Made by a program: the position numbers and the translations under genes
The notes under the pieces: generated by a model
The model's database searches: none
Seen by the model: the letters and a program-made list of their open reading frames with translations, nothing else
What the model was told of the DNA's origin: nothing
Shown: positions 33,724-42,557 of the stretch, piece by piece
How positions within the stretch are numbered: position 1 is the first letter of the stretch
Layout: each line of letters begins with the position of its first letter
Source: Planctomycetaceae bacterium
GTDB lineage: Bacteria; Planctomycetota; Planctomycetia; Planctomycetales; Planctomycetaceae
Reading direction: 5' to 3'
DNA length: 57,983 bases
Assembly: GCA_029259845.1 (NCBI GenBank)
Contig: JAJDEI010000291.1
Coordinates: forward strand, 1-57,983

Positions 33724-35082
33724 ATGTTCACAATCCTCGGTTCTGACCTGCGTCTCTGCGACGGCATGTCGCGCCGCTCGTTTCTACAGGTCGGCGGACT
33801 GGCTCTGGGGGGACTTAGTCTGCCGCAGTTACTCCAGGCTGAGGCGGCCAGTGGTATCAGCCGGTCGCAGAAATCGGTGATCATGGTGTTTCTCACCGGG
33901 GGGCCGCCACATCAGGACATGGTGGACCTCAAGCCGCAGGCCCCGGCCGAATACCGCGGCGAATTCTCGCCGATTCGTACGAGCGTTCCCGGCATCGACG
34001 TGTGCGAACATTTGCCACTGCTGGCTCAGAGGATGGATCGGTTGGCGGTCATTCGGTCGCTGGTGGGATCCGAGGGCCGGCACTCGGCCTTTCAATGCCT
34101 GCACGGACATCCGACTCTCAACCAACCTCCGGGCGGGTGGCCGTGCTTTGGTTCGGCCGTCTCGAAGGTGCTTGGGCCGGTGAACCGCGAGACACCGGCG
34201 TGCATCGCGCTGCAGCCGAAGATCGGCATCCAAGGTTGGCGAGACCCGGGCCGCGCGGGATTTGCCGGCCTGCGGCACGCCCCGTTTGCCCCCAATGCAT
34301 CCGGGACACAGAGCTTTGCAATCGACGGCACGAACCTCGACAAACTTCGCGACCGCCGCAATCTCCTGGACCGGATTGACCAACTCCGACGGCAACTCGA
34401 CACGTCCAACGTGATCGATGGAATGGACAACTACTACCAGCAGGCGTTCGACATTCTCATGTCCGGACGGCTGGCCTCTGCTCTCGACTTCGAGCAGGAG
34501 TCGCCCGCCGTGCGGGATCGCTATGGCCGCGGATCGACCGAGCCGGCCGGCTATGGGGACGCCGGTTGGATGCGCAACGAGGATTTTTTGGTCGCGCGGC
34601 GTCTGGTCGAGGCGGGCGCCCGGGTGGTGACCTTGTCGTTCGGACGGTGGGATTGGCATGGTCAGCCGCACGGGACCAACTTCGATAACGCACGCGACCA
34701 CTTTCCGATGCTTGATCAGGCGTTGACCGCGTTGATGGACGACTTACACGACCGCGGGCTTGAACAGGACGTCTCAGTCCTCGTGTGGGGAGAATTCGGC
34801 CGGACTCCTCTGATCAACAAACGGGGTGGTCGCGACCATTGGCCGCGCGTCGGCTGTGCCCTGTTGTCCGGCGGGGGGATGCGGACCGGCCAAGTCATCG
34901 GTGCGACGAACGCGCGGGCCGAACATGTCACCCAGCGGCCGGTCCACTTCCAGGAAGTGTTCGCCACGCTGTATCACAACCTGGGAATCGACGTCAACCA
35001 CACCACCATCAACGACCGCACCGGCCGTCCCCGCCACCTCGTCGAGCGCGCCCAATATCAGCCGATGGCGGAGTTGGTTTGA
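33724..35082 (+). CDS. DUF1501 protein with Tat signal
   Basis: The N-terminus 'CDGMSRRSFLQVGGLALGGLSLP' is the Tat-type leader of the DUF1501 family, which is abundant in planctomycetes and related to alkaline-phosphatase/sulfatase folds. 'FLTGGPPHQDMVDLKPQAP', 'LVWGEFGRTPLI' and 'GRDHWP' are family blocks; the C-terminal 'ALLSGGGMRTGQVIGATN' is also typical. It stands alone with about 250 bases of gene-free sequence upstream, and the function in the family is not established. Length 452 fits. Confidence 0.9.
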   Translation: MFTILGSDLRLCDGMSRRSFLQVGGLALGGLSLPQLLQAEAASGISRSQKSVIMVFLTGGPPHQDMVDLKPQAPAEYRGEFSPIRTSVPGIDVCEHLPLLAQRMDRLAVIRSLVGSEGRHSAFQCLHGHPTLNQPPGGWPCFGSAVSKVLGPVNRETPACIALQPKIGIQGWRDPGRAGFAGLRHAPFAPNASGTQSFAIDGTNLDKLRDRRNLLDRIDQLRRQLDTSNVIDGMDNYYQQAFDILMSGRLASALDFEQESPAVRDRYGRGSTEPAGYGDAGWMRNEDFLVARRLVEAGARVVTLSFGRWDWHGQPHGTNFDNARDHFPMLDQALTALMDDLHDRGLEQDVSVLVWGEFGRTPLINKRGGRDHWPRVGCALLSGGGMRTGQVIGATNARAEHVTQRPVHFQEVFATLYHNLGIDVNHTTINDRTGRPRHLVERAQYQPMAELV

Positions 35083-35137
35083 CGCCGGTGGCGCTTGAAT
35101 GACACCGGTTGGCCACGCAAACCGAACCGAGGTTTCA

Positions 35138-35986
35138 ATGAGTTTCTTTCGACCAGTCGCAGCCACTCTTCTATGTGTTACCAGCATCAGCTGTTCGGAA
35201 TTGACGCGCGAGCAGCAGCAAGCCCTTTCGAGGATTGAGGCGATTGGTGGCCATCGTGACGAACGGTGCGGTCTGTATGCATTTCTCATCCCGGTGGGAG
35301 CACCCAGCGAACCGGCTGTAGAATCCATCGACCTAAGCGGAACAAATGTCAAAGACGATGACCTTGAGAGTTTGGAAGCATTTCCCCGTCTCTCTGCCCT
35401 GACGCTGTCTGGCACACAGATCACAGACGCAGGCTTGCAGCACCTGAAGCAACTGGGAGAGCTCGGCGTCCTTGAACTGCAAAACACCCAAGTCACTGAT
35501 CCTGGCCTTACGGTCGTTGGAAGGCTGGGTGAACTCCAAAAACTTTCTCTCGCGGGTACAAGGGTCAGTGATCATGGCCTTGAACAGCTCACTCCACTCA
35601 AGAAACTTTGGTGGCTCTCCCTCGACAACACGCGAATTACGGATGACGGGTTGAAACATGTCACCTCTTTCAACAATCTCAAGCTGCTCTCTCTGGCGGG
35701 GACACAGATCACAGGTGAGGGCTTGGCCAGCCTTTGCACACTGCCTAGACTAAAAGTGCTGTATCTGAATGACTCTCGGGTCTCTGACAATCAACTCAGC
35801 CATCTCTCGGGTATGCAGAGGCTGGAAAGCCTCTATCTGCATCGCACGTCGATCACTGACTCAGGCTTGGAACAACTGCCGGAGTTGCCGAACCTCAGAA
35901 TGATCGAGCTTAAACAGACGAATGTGTCAGATGCGGGGGTGGCCGACTTCATGAAACGTTTTCCCTCGGTCGAGGTCAGGCGATAG
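35138..35986 (+). CDS. Leucine-rich-repeat lipoprotein
   Basis: ATG 35138 has GAGG 6 bases upstream and starts a lipoprotein signal ending in 'SISCSE' (lipobox Cys about residue 19). Then come nine LRR units of about 24 residues with the pattern 'L..L.L..T.ITD.GL..L' ('ALTLSGTQITDAGLQHL', 'KLSLAGTRVSDHGLEQL'), ending at the C-terminus. Protein-binding surface, periplasmic or outer-face location expected. Its base composition is visibly less GC-rich than the neighbours. It is followed directly by a WD40 gene. Confidence 0.85.
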   Translation: MSFFRPVAATLLCVTSISCSELTREQQQALSRIEAIGGHRDERCGLYAFLIPVGAPSEPAVESIDLSGTNVKDDDLESLEAFPRLSALTLSGTQITDAGLQHLKQLGELGVLELQNTQVTDPGLTVVGRLGELQKLSLAGTRVSDHGLEQLTPLKKLWWLSLDNTRITDDGLKHVTSFNNLKLLSLAGTQITGEGLASLCTLPRLKVLYLNDSRVSDNQLSHLSGMQRLESLYLHRTSITDSGLEQLPELPNLRMIELKQTNVSDAGVADFMKRFPSVEVRR

Positions 35987-36000
35987 GACAAACAACAATC

Positions 36001-36897
36001 GTGGCGCTCACTCCAATCCTCAGGATGACGCACAACAACGCGATCTACTCGATTGCGTTCTCTCCCGACGGTGCGCAACTGGCGACCGGAAGCCTGGATA
36101 AGTCGATCAAACTTTGGAATCTGCCTTCCGGGGACGAGCGGATACAGTTGCGAGGTCATGGAGAGGCCGTGTGTGCAGTTTGCTTTCTCCCGGACGAAAA
36201 GTCGTTGCTCTCGGCATCGCTCGACAAGACGCTCCGCGTTTGGGATCTGAAATCGGGAGATCTGAAAACCACAATGACTGGGCATGAGGCCTATCTGACC
36301 TGCATGGCAGCATCTTCGGACGGCCGTTTCGCTGCCTCCGGGGCTCACGACAAACTCGTCATTCTGTGGGATGTCCCGGGTGGAACGCCATTGGCCACAC
36401 TGAGCGGCCACACCGATCTGATCAACTGCATCGCATTCTCGCCGGACGGAAGGACGATTGCCTCCGCTGGTCACGATCGGTCGATCAGGTTGTGGGACGC
36501 CGCAGAAAGAGCCGCGATCGGAGAAATCGGCCCCCACGAAGCAGCCATCCAGAGTCTCGCTTTCTCTCCGGACGGAACAACAGTTGCTGCTGGTGACGAC
36601 GACCGCTCGATCCGGCTTTGGAACGTCACAACGGGTGAAGCCATCGCGACATTCACGGGTCATGCACGAACCGTGAAGTCGCTGGTGTTCTCGCCCAAGG
36701 GCCAACAGCTTGCTTCGGGGAGTTCTGACACCACTGTTCGCATTCACGATGTTCGCAGCGGAAAAGAACTCGTCAAGCTGGCAGCCCATCGCAACACGGT
36801 CTACGCTGTGGCGTACTCCGCCGATGGTGATCGGCTGGCCTCCGCCGGGTTCGATCGCACGGCCTATGTCTGGGACCTTCGTACCGCGACAGATTAA
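36001..36897 (+). CDS. Seven-bladed WD40 repeat protein
   Basis: From GTG 36001 the protein is seven WD40 units of about 42 residues and nothing else ('FSPDG..LATGS.D.SIKLWN...G', each ending in GH or PH). It forms a complete propeller of 298 residues with no enzymatic or membrane part. A weak AGGA lies upstream, overlapping the LRR gene end. The function would be protein-protein interaction. It lies in the same locally lower-GC stretch as the LRR gene. Confidence 0.88.
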   Translation: MALTPILRMTHNNAIYSIAFSPDGAQLATGSLDKSIKLWNLPSGDERIQLRGHGEAVCAVCFLPDEKSLLSASLDKTLRVWDLKSGDLKTTMTGHEAYLTCMAASSDGRFAASGAHDKLVILWDVPGGTPLATLSGHTDLINCIAFSPDGRTIASAGHDRSIRLWDAAERAAIGEIGPHEAAIQSLAFSPDGTTVAAGDDDRSIRLWNVTTGEAIATFTGHARTVKSLVFSPKGQQLASGSSDTTVRIHDVRSGKELVKLAAHRNTVYAVAYSADGDRLASAGFDRTAYVWDLRTATD

Positions 36898-36944
36898 TCG
36901 CCGGACTGCACACCGTCGTTCATCGCTGACCGAGAAGTTGAACC

Positions 36945-37910
36945 ATGCTCAAGTTTGTGATGTTGCCGCCGCAGGATGACCTGCGGCGGCGTTGGGCGGC
37001 GCGGCTCCAGGACGAGCTGCCGCAGTTTCGCGTCGTCGTGGCGGAAACCGACGAGGATGCCCGCCGCGAGATCACCGACGCGGAGGCCGCCTTCGGTTGG
37101 GTGTCCCCGGACCTGCTCTGCCGGGCGGAGAAGCTTCGCTGGATGCAGAGTCCGCAGATTGCTCCTCCCGCCGAGTTTTACTACCGCGAACTGATCGCGC
37201 ATCCGGTCGTCGTGACCAACCCACGGGGCACGTTCAATGACCACATTGCCCAGCACATCCTGATGTCCCTGTTAGCGCTCGCACGTGGTCTGCCGGACTA
37301 TCTCGAAGCGCAGCGGCAGCGGCGATGGGACGAAGAAGCCCGCAAGTGTCCGTACGTCGACCTGGCGACAGCGACCGCTCTCATTGTGGGAGTCGGTGGG
37401 ATTGGACAGGAGACGGCCAGGCTCTGCGCGGCGTTCGGAATGAAAGTGATCGGTGTCGATGCCCGGTGGGAGTATGACGCCCCCTCAATCGAAAAACATC
37501 CGCCCGAAGACCTCGATTCACTGCTGCCGCGGGCCGACTTTGTGATCACGACGGTGCCGCACACGCCGGAAACCGAAGGGATGTGGAACGGCGAACGGTT
37601 CCCGCTGATGAAGCCGACCGCCTATTTCATCAACATCGGGCGGGGCCGAACTACGCGGCTGGACGATCTGGTCGCGGCCATCGAAAACGGCGTGATCGGC
37701 GGCTGTGCCCTGGACGTCTTCGAGATCGAACCGTTGCCGTCCGACCACAAGCTGTGGGCGCTGCCCAACGTCCTGCTCACGCCGCACATCGCCGCCAAGG
37801 ATGCCGACAATATCCCCGAACGTCAGTTCCAGATTCTCCTGGACAACGCCCGACGGTTCGCCGCTGAGGAACCGCTGCGAAACGTTGTGGACAAGGCGGT
37901 ATGGTATTGA
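36945..37910 (+). CDS. D-2-hydroxyacid dehydrogenase family protein
   Basis: The 321-residue protein has the catalytic and NAD-binding parts of the family: 'IVGVGGIGQETARL' (Rossmann), 'FINIGRGRTTRLDDL' (catalytic Arg), 'CALDVFEIEPLP' (Glu) and 'LTPHIAAKD' (His). It could act on glyoxylate/hydroxypyruvate or another 2-ketoacid; the specific substrate cannot be read from sequence. It is convergent with gpgS, only 21 bases between the stops. Confidence 0.9.
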   Translation: MLKFVMLPPQDDLRRRWAARLQDELPQFRVVVAETDEDARREITDAEAAFGWVSPDLLCRAEKLRWMQSPQIAPPAEFYYRELIAHPVVVTNPRGTFNDHIAQHILMSLLALARGLPDYLEAQRQRRWDEEARKCPYVDLATATALIVGVGGIGQETARLCAAFGMKVIGVDARWEYDAPSIEKHPPEDLDSLLPRADFVITTVPHTPETEGMWNGERFPLMKPTAYFINIGRGRTTRLDDLVAAIENGVIGGCALDVFEIEPLPSDHKLWALPNVLLTPHIAAKDADNIPERQFQILLDNARRFAAEEPLRNVVDKAVWY

Positions 37911-37931
37911 ACAGATGTCGGGCGGTGGGCG

Positions 37932-38927
37932 TCACTCCGGACTACTGGCGACGGTGTCGGGATGGAAGCGTTCGCGGTAGGCGTCGACTTCGAGGATGGG
38001 GGGCCGCTCGAACTCTTCGATGAGGTACTCCTTGAGTTCAAAGCGGCCGTCGCTGGCGATGTGTTGCCGCATGATGGTCGGCAGTTGCTCTTCGAAGTGC
38101 ATCCGCTGTTGCCGGGTGAGGCGATTGAACAGGGTCCGCAGGATGCCGAAGGCCATGCGTCCGAGGTCGATCGTTTCCTGATTGCGATGCACGCGGGTAT
38201 CGAGGTCGGTTTGGGCGAACGCTTCGAGCCCCATCTTTTCGTAGATGTCGATGAGCATGGCGGTCTCGACGCCGTAACCGACCGGGAACGGGATCTGTTC
38301 GAGAATCGACCGCCGCCCGGCATACTCTCCCGAAAGCGGTTGGATGATGGCGGTCAGGTCCGGATAGAACAGGCTGAACAAGGGCCGGATGAGAATTTCG
38401 GTCACTCGTCCGCCGCCGGAGGGGCGCAAGCCGTGCGAGAAGGCGAGCGGCCGGTCGTAGAACGCTTTGACGTAATGAACGCTTTCGTCGTGAATCAGCG
38501 GGGCGACCAGTCCGTACACAAACCGCGGATGGATGTTGTTGATGTCGGAATCGACGTAAACGATGATGTCGCCTTTGAGCAGGTGCAGGGCCTTCCACAG
38601 GTTTTCCCCTTTGCCCCGGCGGTCGCCGCATTCGGTGAGGTGCTCCTTGGCGAGGTAGACGTCCGCCCCGAATTGGGCAGCGATTTCGCGCGTCTGGTCG
38701 GTGCTGCCGGAGTCGATGACGGCAATTTCGTCAACGAGCGGATACCGGTCATAGAGTTCCGATTTGAGGATGATGATCTCCTTGCCGATGGTCGCTTCCT
38801 CGTTGAGCGCCGGCAGGCAAAGCGAGATCGTCAGCCCTTTCTTCTGTTTGGCCTCGACCAACCGCTGGAGGTCCCAGAACCGGCTGTGATGGAAGGTCCG
38901 TTCGGCAAGCCACTGTTCGCGGTTCAT
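37932..38927 (-). CDS. gpgS: Glucosyl-3-phosphoglycerate synthase
   Basis: GpgS (family GT81) joins glucose from NDP-glucose to 3-phosphoglycerate, the first step of glucosylglycerate compatible-solute synthesis. 'LPALNEEATIG', 'VIDSGSTDQT' and 'YVDSDINNI' form the GT-A nucleotide and metal site, and 'GGGRVTEIL' is the acceptor-binding signature. The N-terminus 'WLAERTFHHSRFWDL' is also typical of GpgS. Length 331 is normal. A spacer with a short minisatellite-like repeat lies upstream. Confidence 0.88.
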   Translation of the reverse strand: MNREQWLAERTFHHSRFWDLQRLVEAKQKKGLTISLCLPALNEEATIGKEIIILKSELYDRYPLVDEIAVIDSGSTDQTREIAAQFGADVYLAKEHLTECGDRRGKGENLWKALHLLKGDIIVYVDSDINNIHPRFVYGLVAPLIHDESVHYVKAFYDRPLAFSHGLRPSGGGRVTEILIRPLFSLFYPDLTAIIQPLSGEYAGRRSILEQIPFPVGYGVETAMLIDIYEKMGLEAFAQTDLDTRVHRNQETIDLGRMAFGILRTLFNRLTRQQRMHFEEQLPTIMRQHIASDGRFELKEYLIEEFERPPILEVDAYRERFHPDTVASSPE

Positions 38928-39013
38928 GATGAGTTGAGTGTTTCGAGTTGAGAGTCCAGAGCCAACACGGGTCCGCCGCGTTCCTCAAGCGGTGCAGTCA
39001 CATCATCACTCCT

Positions 39014-40243
39014 TCACTCTTCCTCACACACACCGGCGTCGATGGCGAGCAGGGAGCCGATGAGCTGGGCGATGCCGGTGAGGAGCGGTTCGATCATGAT
39101 TTGGTCCGGCTCCTTGCGGTTTTTTTCGCCGGTGGTCAGTCCGATTGTGACGGCGGGGATGCCGCGGGCGATGAATTCCGAGAGTTCCGAGGGGCTGTGT
39201 CCCTGATCCGGCTCGATGCCGAGCGTTTGCATCACACCGAGCACCGCCTGCACGAGCGGGTGGGAGAAAGGGATGCCTCCGGCTTCGCGGCGGAAGAAAC
39301 AGTCGAGCTTTGCTTCGACGGCATGCCGGGCGGAGACCTCATTGACGATGTCTTCAATCCGCTTTTGCAGCCGCGCGATCATTTCGTCCGAATGGCTGAT
39401 GACCTCGAAGCCGAGATCCGCGTGATCCGGTTCGATGTCATAGCTGACGCCCGCCCGCAGCTTGCCGATATTGATCCGCGTAAAGGGACGCTGCGGGATC
39501 TCGATGTTGAGCAGCTGATTGATGATGCGGTTGAGGACGGCGATCGCGCTTTCCGAACCATAGCTGCGCGACTGGACCGGCCGGACATCGCAGGTAATGT
39601 CGCCCCGCAGCGTGCCGATCGAGAAGTAATCCAAACGGCCAAGCTGCACGCCTTCCAGGCAGATGCCCACATCGACCGGCTCCGGCATATGGTCCAGATG
39701 GAATTTAAAGCCGGCATGGTTCCCGCGGTGCAGCGACTTCACCGTGGCCACGAGTTTGAGGTCCGAAGCGAGTTTGATGTTCAATTGGGACAGACAAAGC
39801 GGGATCATGGACAGCACCGAGGCACCGAGCGAGTTGTCGCTGATGCCCGGTCCGAGGATGCGGTCGGTTTGCACCTGCACGTTGTGGTCGACGTTGCTGG
39901 GAACGATGGTGTCCAGGTGGGCGACCAGCATGATGCGCCGCGTCCCGGTCGTGCCGGGAATCTCTCCCACCGCGTTGCCCGCCTCGTCTTCGCCCGCCTC
40001 GGAGAGTCCGGACTCGAGGAATCGGTCGAGGATGAAGCGGACCCGCTCCGATTCCTCCCCGGTTGGTGCGGGGATCTGGCCGAGCATGACCAGATTGGCC
40101 AGAAACTCTTCACGCAGCGGGGCCAATGCGTTAGGGAGTTCGGCAACCGTGTCGCGTAGTTCCAACATCATCTCTGGGTCATTCTCGGCGATACGTCGAC
40201 CAGGGCGGGAAGACTCGGCGGTTGTGGCGGTACGAAGGGGCAT
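39014..40243 (-). CDS. M20-fold peptidase-like protein with missing metal ligands
   Basis: The protein follows the M20 plan: 'IMLVAHLDTIVPS' (metal His and catalytic Asp), 'GPGISDNSLGASVL' (bridging Asp), a lid-domain insert, and 'GIPAVTIGLTTG' close to the end. However, the segment that should read 'EE' (general base and metal ligand) is 'VKSLHRGNHAG', the 'SDA' region reads 'SPSELS', and the final metal His is replaced ('TTGEKNRKEPDQ'). So either the metal site is remodelled or it is inactive. The divergent neighbour is the APH-type gene 212 bases away. Confidence 0.75.
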   Translation of the reverse strand: MPLRTATTAESSRPGRRIAENDPEMMLELRDTVAELPNALAPLREEFLANLVMLGQIPAPTGEESERVRFILDRFLESGLSEAGEDEAGNAVGEIPGTTGTRRIMLVAHLDTIVPSNVDHNVQVQTDRILGPGISDNSLGASVLSMIPLCLSQLNIKLASDLKLVATVKSLHRGNHAGFKFHLDHMPEPVDVGICLEGVQLGRLDYFSIGTLRGDITCDVRPVQSRSYGSESAIAVLNRIINQLLNIEIPQRPFTRINIGKLRAGVSYDIEPDHADLGFEVISHSDEMIARLQKRIEDIVNEVSARHAVEAKLDCFFRREAGGIPFSHPLVQAVLGVMQTLGIEPDQGHSPSELSEFIARGIPAVTIGLTTGEKNRKEPDQIMIEPLLTGIAQLIGSLLAIDAGVCEEE

Positions 40244-40455
40244 GGGACCCGCCTTGATCGGTTGAGCCTGTGGGACGGAATCAACGGATTGTTGTCTGCC
40301 TGCCGCACGGACAGGATTGACGGATCGGGAATGGGGATGTCTTTTGAGCGACGTCCCAATTGGCTGGTGTCGCTATGATCGACCGTCCGGCCGGTGTTCT
40401 AGAATCGCGTCGCTGACGTCGGTGGCCGAAACGGCCCCATCAGGCATAGTTTGGC

Positions 40456-41568
40456 ATGGATCATCGCGAGAAACAATCCGTCGGACCGTCTTCGGCCAAG
40501 CGTGATCCCGTACTTCGGGATGTGCTCCGGTGTTATCCATTCGATCTTGCAGACGCCGGGATCGAGCATCCTCCGACTGCGCAAGGGTTTAGCGGTGCGG
40601 TGATCGTGCGGGTCGTCGGAGACACGGCCGATCTGATGGTGTCCGTTTCGCCCGAGATGCCGTTCTCGCCAGCCAATCCGGCCCGGTACTGTCTGCGCGG
40701 ATGGCCTCCATCGGGCCTTCCCCGTGGCCGGCTCAGGGAGCTGCACCACTTCTTGCGGTTCGTGGATCGGCACGGAATCGACGTTCTCCCGGTCCCGTTT
40801 CCGGACATCCGGGGGGAGACGCTTGTTTCTCAGGCCGGTCGCGACTGGCAGTTGGAGCCGTGGATGCCGGGGGTGGCCGACTTTCACCAACGGCCCTCCG
40901 ATGCCCGGCTGCAATCGGCGATGAGCGTGCTGGCACGGTTCCATGGGGCCGCCACTCTGTATCAGCCGACCCCGGCCGGCCGGCAATGGTTTGCGAGTCA
41001 GCGGCTCGCGCCCTCACCGGCGGTTGGCGAGCGGCTCGTGTTGCTGGACCGCTGGTCCGATGAGCGGCTGCGGCAGGCATCGCAGCAGATGAGTCTTGAT
41101 GTCTCCGAGCGATTCGGACGGATCGCCGGCGAGATGATCAACCGTTTTTGGCACTCTCGCGACAACGCGCGGAGGCAATTGTCGGCCATGTCGCAGCGGC
41201 CCGTTCCCCTCCATCCGTGTCTCCGGGATGTGTGGCACGATCATCTGCTGTTCACCGGCGATGAGGTGACCGGGCTGGTGGATCCGTCTGCCACCCGGAC
41301 CGAAAACGTCGCCGCCGATCTCTCGCGCCTGCTGGGGAGTCTGCTCGGCCAGTGGAGCGAGCGCTGGGAGACGGCGTTGGATTGGTACGCCCAAGCGCGG
41401 CGTCTTTCCGGAGACGAACGTCAACTGGTGCGCGTCCTGCATGACAGCGGCGTACTGCTGAGCGGGATGACCTGGATCAAGCGTCGGATGGCCGGCAGCA
41501 TCCCCGACGACCGGCTCCCCTCCGTCATCGCCCGCATGGAAGCCATCCGGAACCGGTTCGGCACGTGA
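40456..41568 (+). CDS. Aminoglycoside-phosphotransferase-like (APH/choline-kinase fold) protein
   Basis: The 370-residue protein has the phosphotransferase layout: N-lobe strands, 'VPFPDIRGETLVSQAGRDWQLEPWMPG' hinge-like segment, and the catalytic region 'CLRDVWHDHLLFTGDEVTGLVDPSATRTENVAADLSRLL'. The canonical 'HGDLHPGN' is degenerate here (WHDHLLF), but the later 'G..D......N...DLA' is preserved. The substrate is unknown. Start at ATG 40456. It is divergent from the M20 gene and stands alone. Confidence 0.7.
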   Translation: MDHREKQSVGPSSAKRDPVLRDVLRCYPFDLADAGIEHPPTAQGFSGAVIVRVVGDTADLMVSVSPEMPFSPANPARYCLRGWPPSGLPRGRLRELHHFLRFVDRHGIDVLPVPFPDIRGETLVSQAGRDWQLEPWMPGVADFHQRPSDARLQSAMSVLARFHGAATLYQPTPAGRQWFASQRLAPSPAVGERLVLLDRWSDERLRQASQQMSLDVSERFGRIAGEMINRFWHSRDNARRQLSAMSQRPVPLHPCLRDVWHDHLLFTGDEVTGLVDPSATRTENVAADLSRLLGSLLGQWSERWETALDWYAQARRLSGDERQLVRVLHDSGVLLSGMTWIKRRMAGSIPDDRLPSVIARMEAIRNRFGT

Positions 41569-41740
41569 CACCTTCGACGCCACCGACGTTCATGAACTCC
41601 CGGTGGTCGGCTCATGGGGCGACCACGGATGGGCCCAGCGCGGCCTCTGGCCGCAACCAAAGCCAGAAAACAGGAACCACAGAAGACGCGGAAGGCCGGC
41701 GGGCTTGGTGGCCATGTCGGTCAATGACATTCGCCGCATT

Positions 41741-41782
41741 CGCGTGATTCGCGGTTTCCTGTTTTGAACCACGAATCACGCG
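41741..41782. repeat. REP-like palindrome
   Basis: CGCGTGATTCGCGGTT and AACCACGAATCACGCG pair over 16 bases with one mismatch around a 10-nt loop. Such 'GATTCGCG' palindromes belong to dispersed intergenic repeats; this is one copy in the window. Confidence 0.5.
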
Positions 41783-41990
41783 AATCCTGCGAATCCCTCG
41801 GTTCGGGACCGCCGACCCCACAACCGCCGTCATCAGCCGCCCGGCCTTTTTCCGTCCCTTCCGCTTCTCCCGTGGTTCTCCATCGCCGTCGGAAATTTGC
41901 GCACGAAACAAAACTTTGAAGCCTTTGTAGTACGGATCAGTTGGCCCGACGTCGACCGTCCGCCAGCAAATTCTGGACGTTGGTCGAAGC

Positions 41991-42128
41991 GGGTGGCCCA
42001 GCCGGCACGGCGGGGGCGCCAACCGACAGGATGCCTCGCACTCGGCTCGCAACCCGTCTGGAGCGGTCAGACGCCGAGTGTGAGTCATCCTGTGCCTGCG
42101 GCACCCAGCCGTGCCGGCTGGTCCACCC
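41991..42128. repeat. 138-bp palindromic dispersed element, copy A
   Basis: The ends are GGGTGGCCCAGCCGGCACGG and its reverse complement with one mismatch (19/20), and the inner part (42027-42047 against 42074-42094) is again near-perfect, so the whole element can fold into one long hairpin. A second, diverged copy occurs at 50041-50182. Confidence 0.7.
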
Positions 42129-42206
42129 GACCCGATTGGAGGGCATCCGGGACCGATTCGGTGTGTGACCGTTTCGACGAAAGTGGCGTTTGGGAACTCC
42201 CATCAT

Positions 42207-42491
42207 TCAGATGCCGAGTTGGCTCAACCCGTCGGCGATGCGGCCCATCAGTTCGCTGAACTGCGGGTGGGCGGATTCAAAGTCGGCGACCGCATCCTGC
42301 AGTCGGTCGGTGAGTGACTCCGCGGACTCATCGGAAGAGTCGGACTCGCCGGCGGTGTCGCTCTGTAACGCATGCTGGATGTCGGCGACCAACTGCGACA
42401 ACCGCTCGCGAGATTCCTCGTCCAGTTCCGGACCGTGGGCGAGCTCGTCGTGCAGCTGGGCGAGTGTGTCGTTGAGCTGTTGTTTTTCCAT
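42207..42491 (-). CDS. DUF4404-like small helical protein
   Basis: ATG 42491 (MEKQQLNDT) is preferred over an upstream ATG whose leading residues look random. The 94-residue protein is two helices, the second ending in 'FESAHPQFSELMGRIADGLSQLGI', with an acidic, Ser-rich linker in between. This is the DUF4404 build ('L..L...L......D......L..D....L'), function unknown. It lies downstream of and on the same strand as metH. Confidence 0.7.
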   Translation of the reverse strand: MEKQQLNDTLAQLHDELAHGPELDEESRERLSQLVADIQHALQSDTAGESDSSDESAESLTDRLQDAVADFESAHPQFSELMGRIADGLSQLGI

Positions 42492-42557
42492 CGGGGTGGT
42501 TCCTGGCGGCGGTTTCAAATCGTCGTAAGGCCGGCTGGCTTCGGGGAGGGCGAGGCT

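Larger units (their letters stand above)
41569..42206. other. Gene-free region with palindromic repeats
   Basis: Between the convergent APH-type and DUF4404 genes I find no supported coding frame. It contains a 16-bp-arm palindrome (41741-41756 / 41767-41782, 10-nt loop) and the 138-bp palindromic element at 41991-42128. The remaining sequence has the look of intergenic repeats. Confidence 0.6.
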
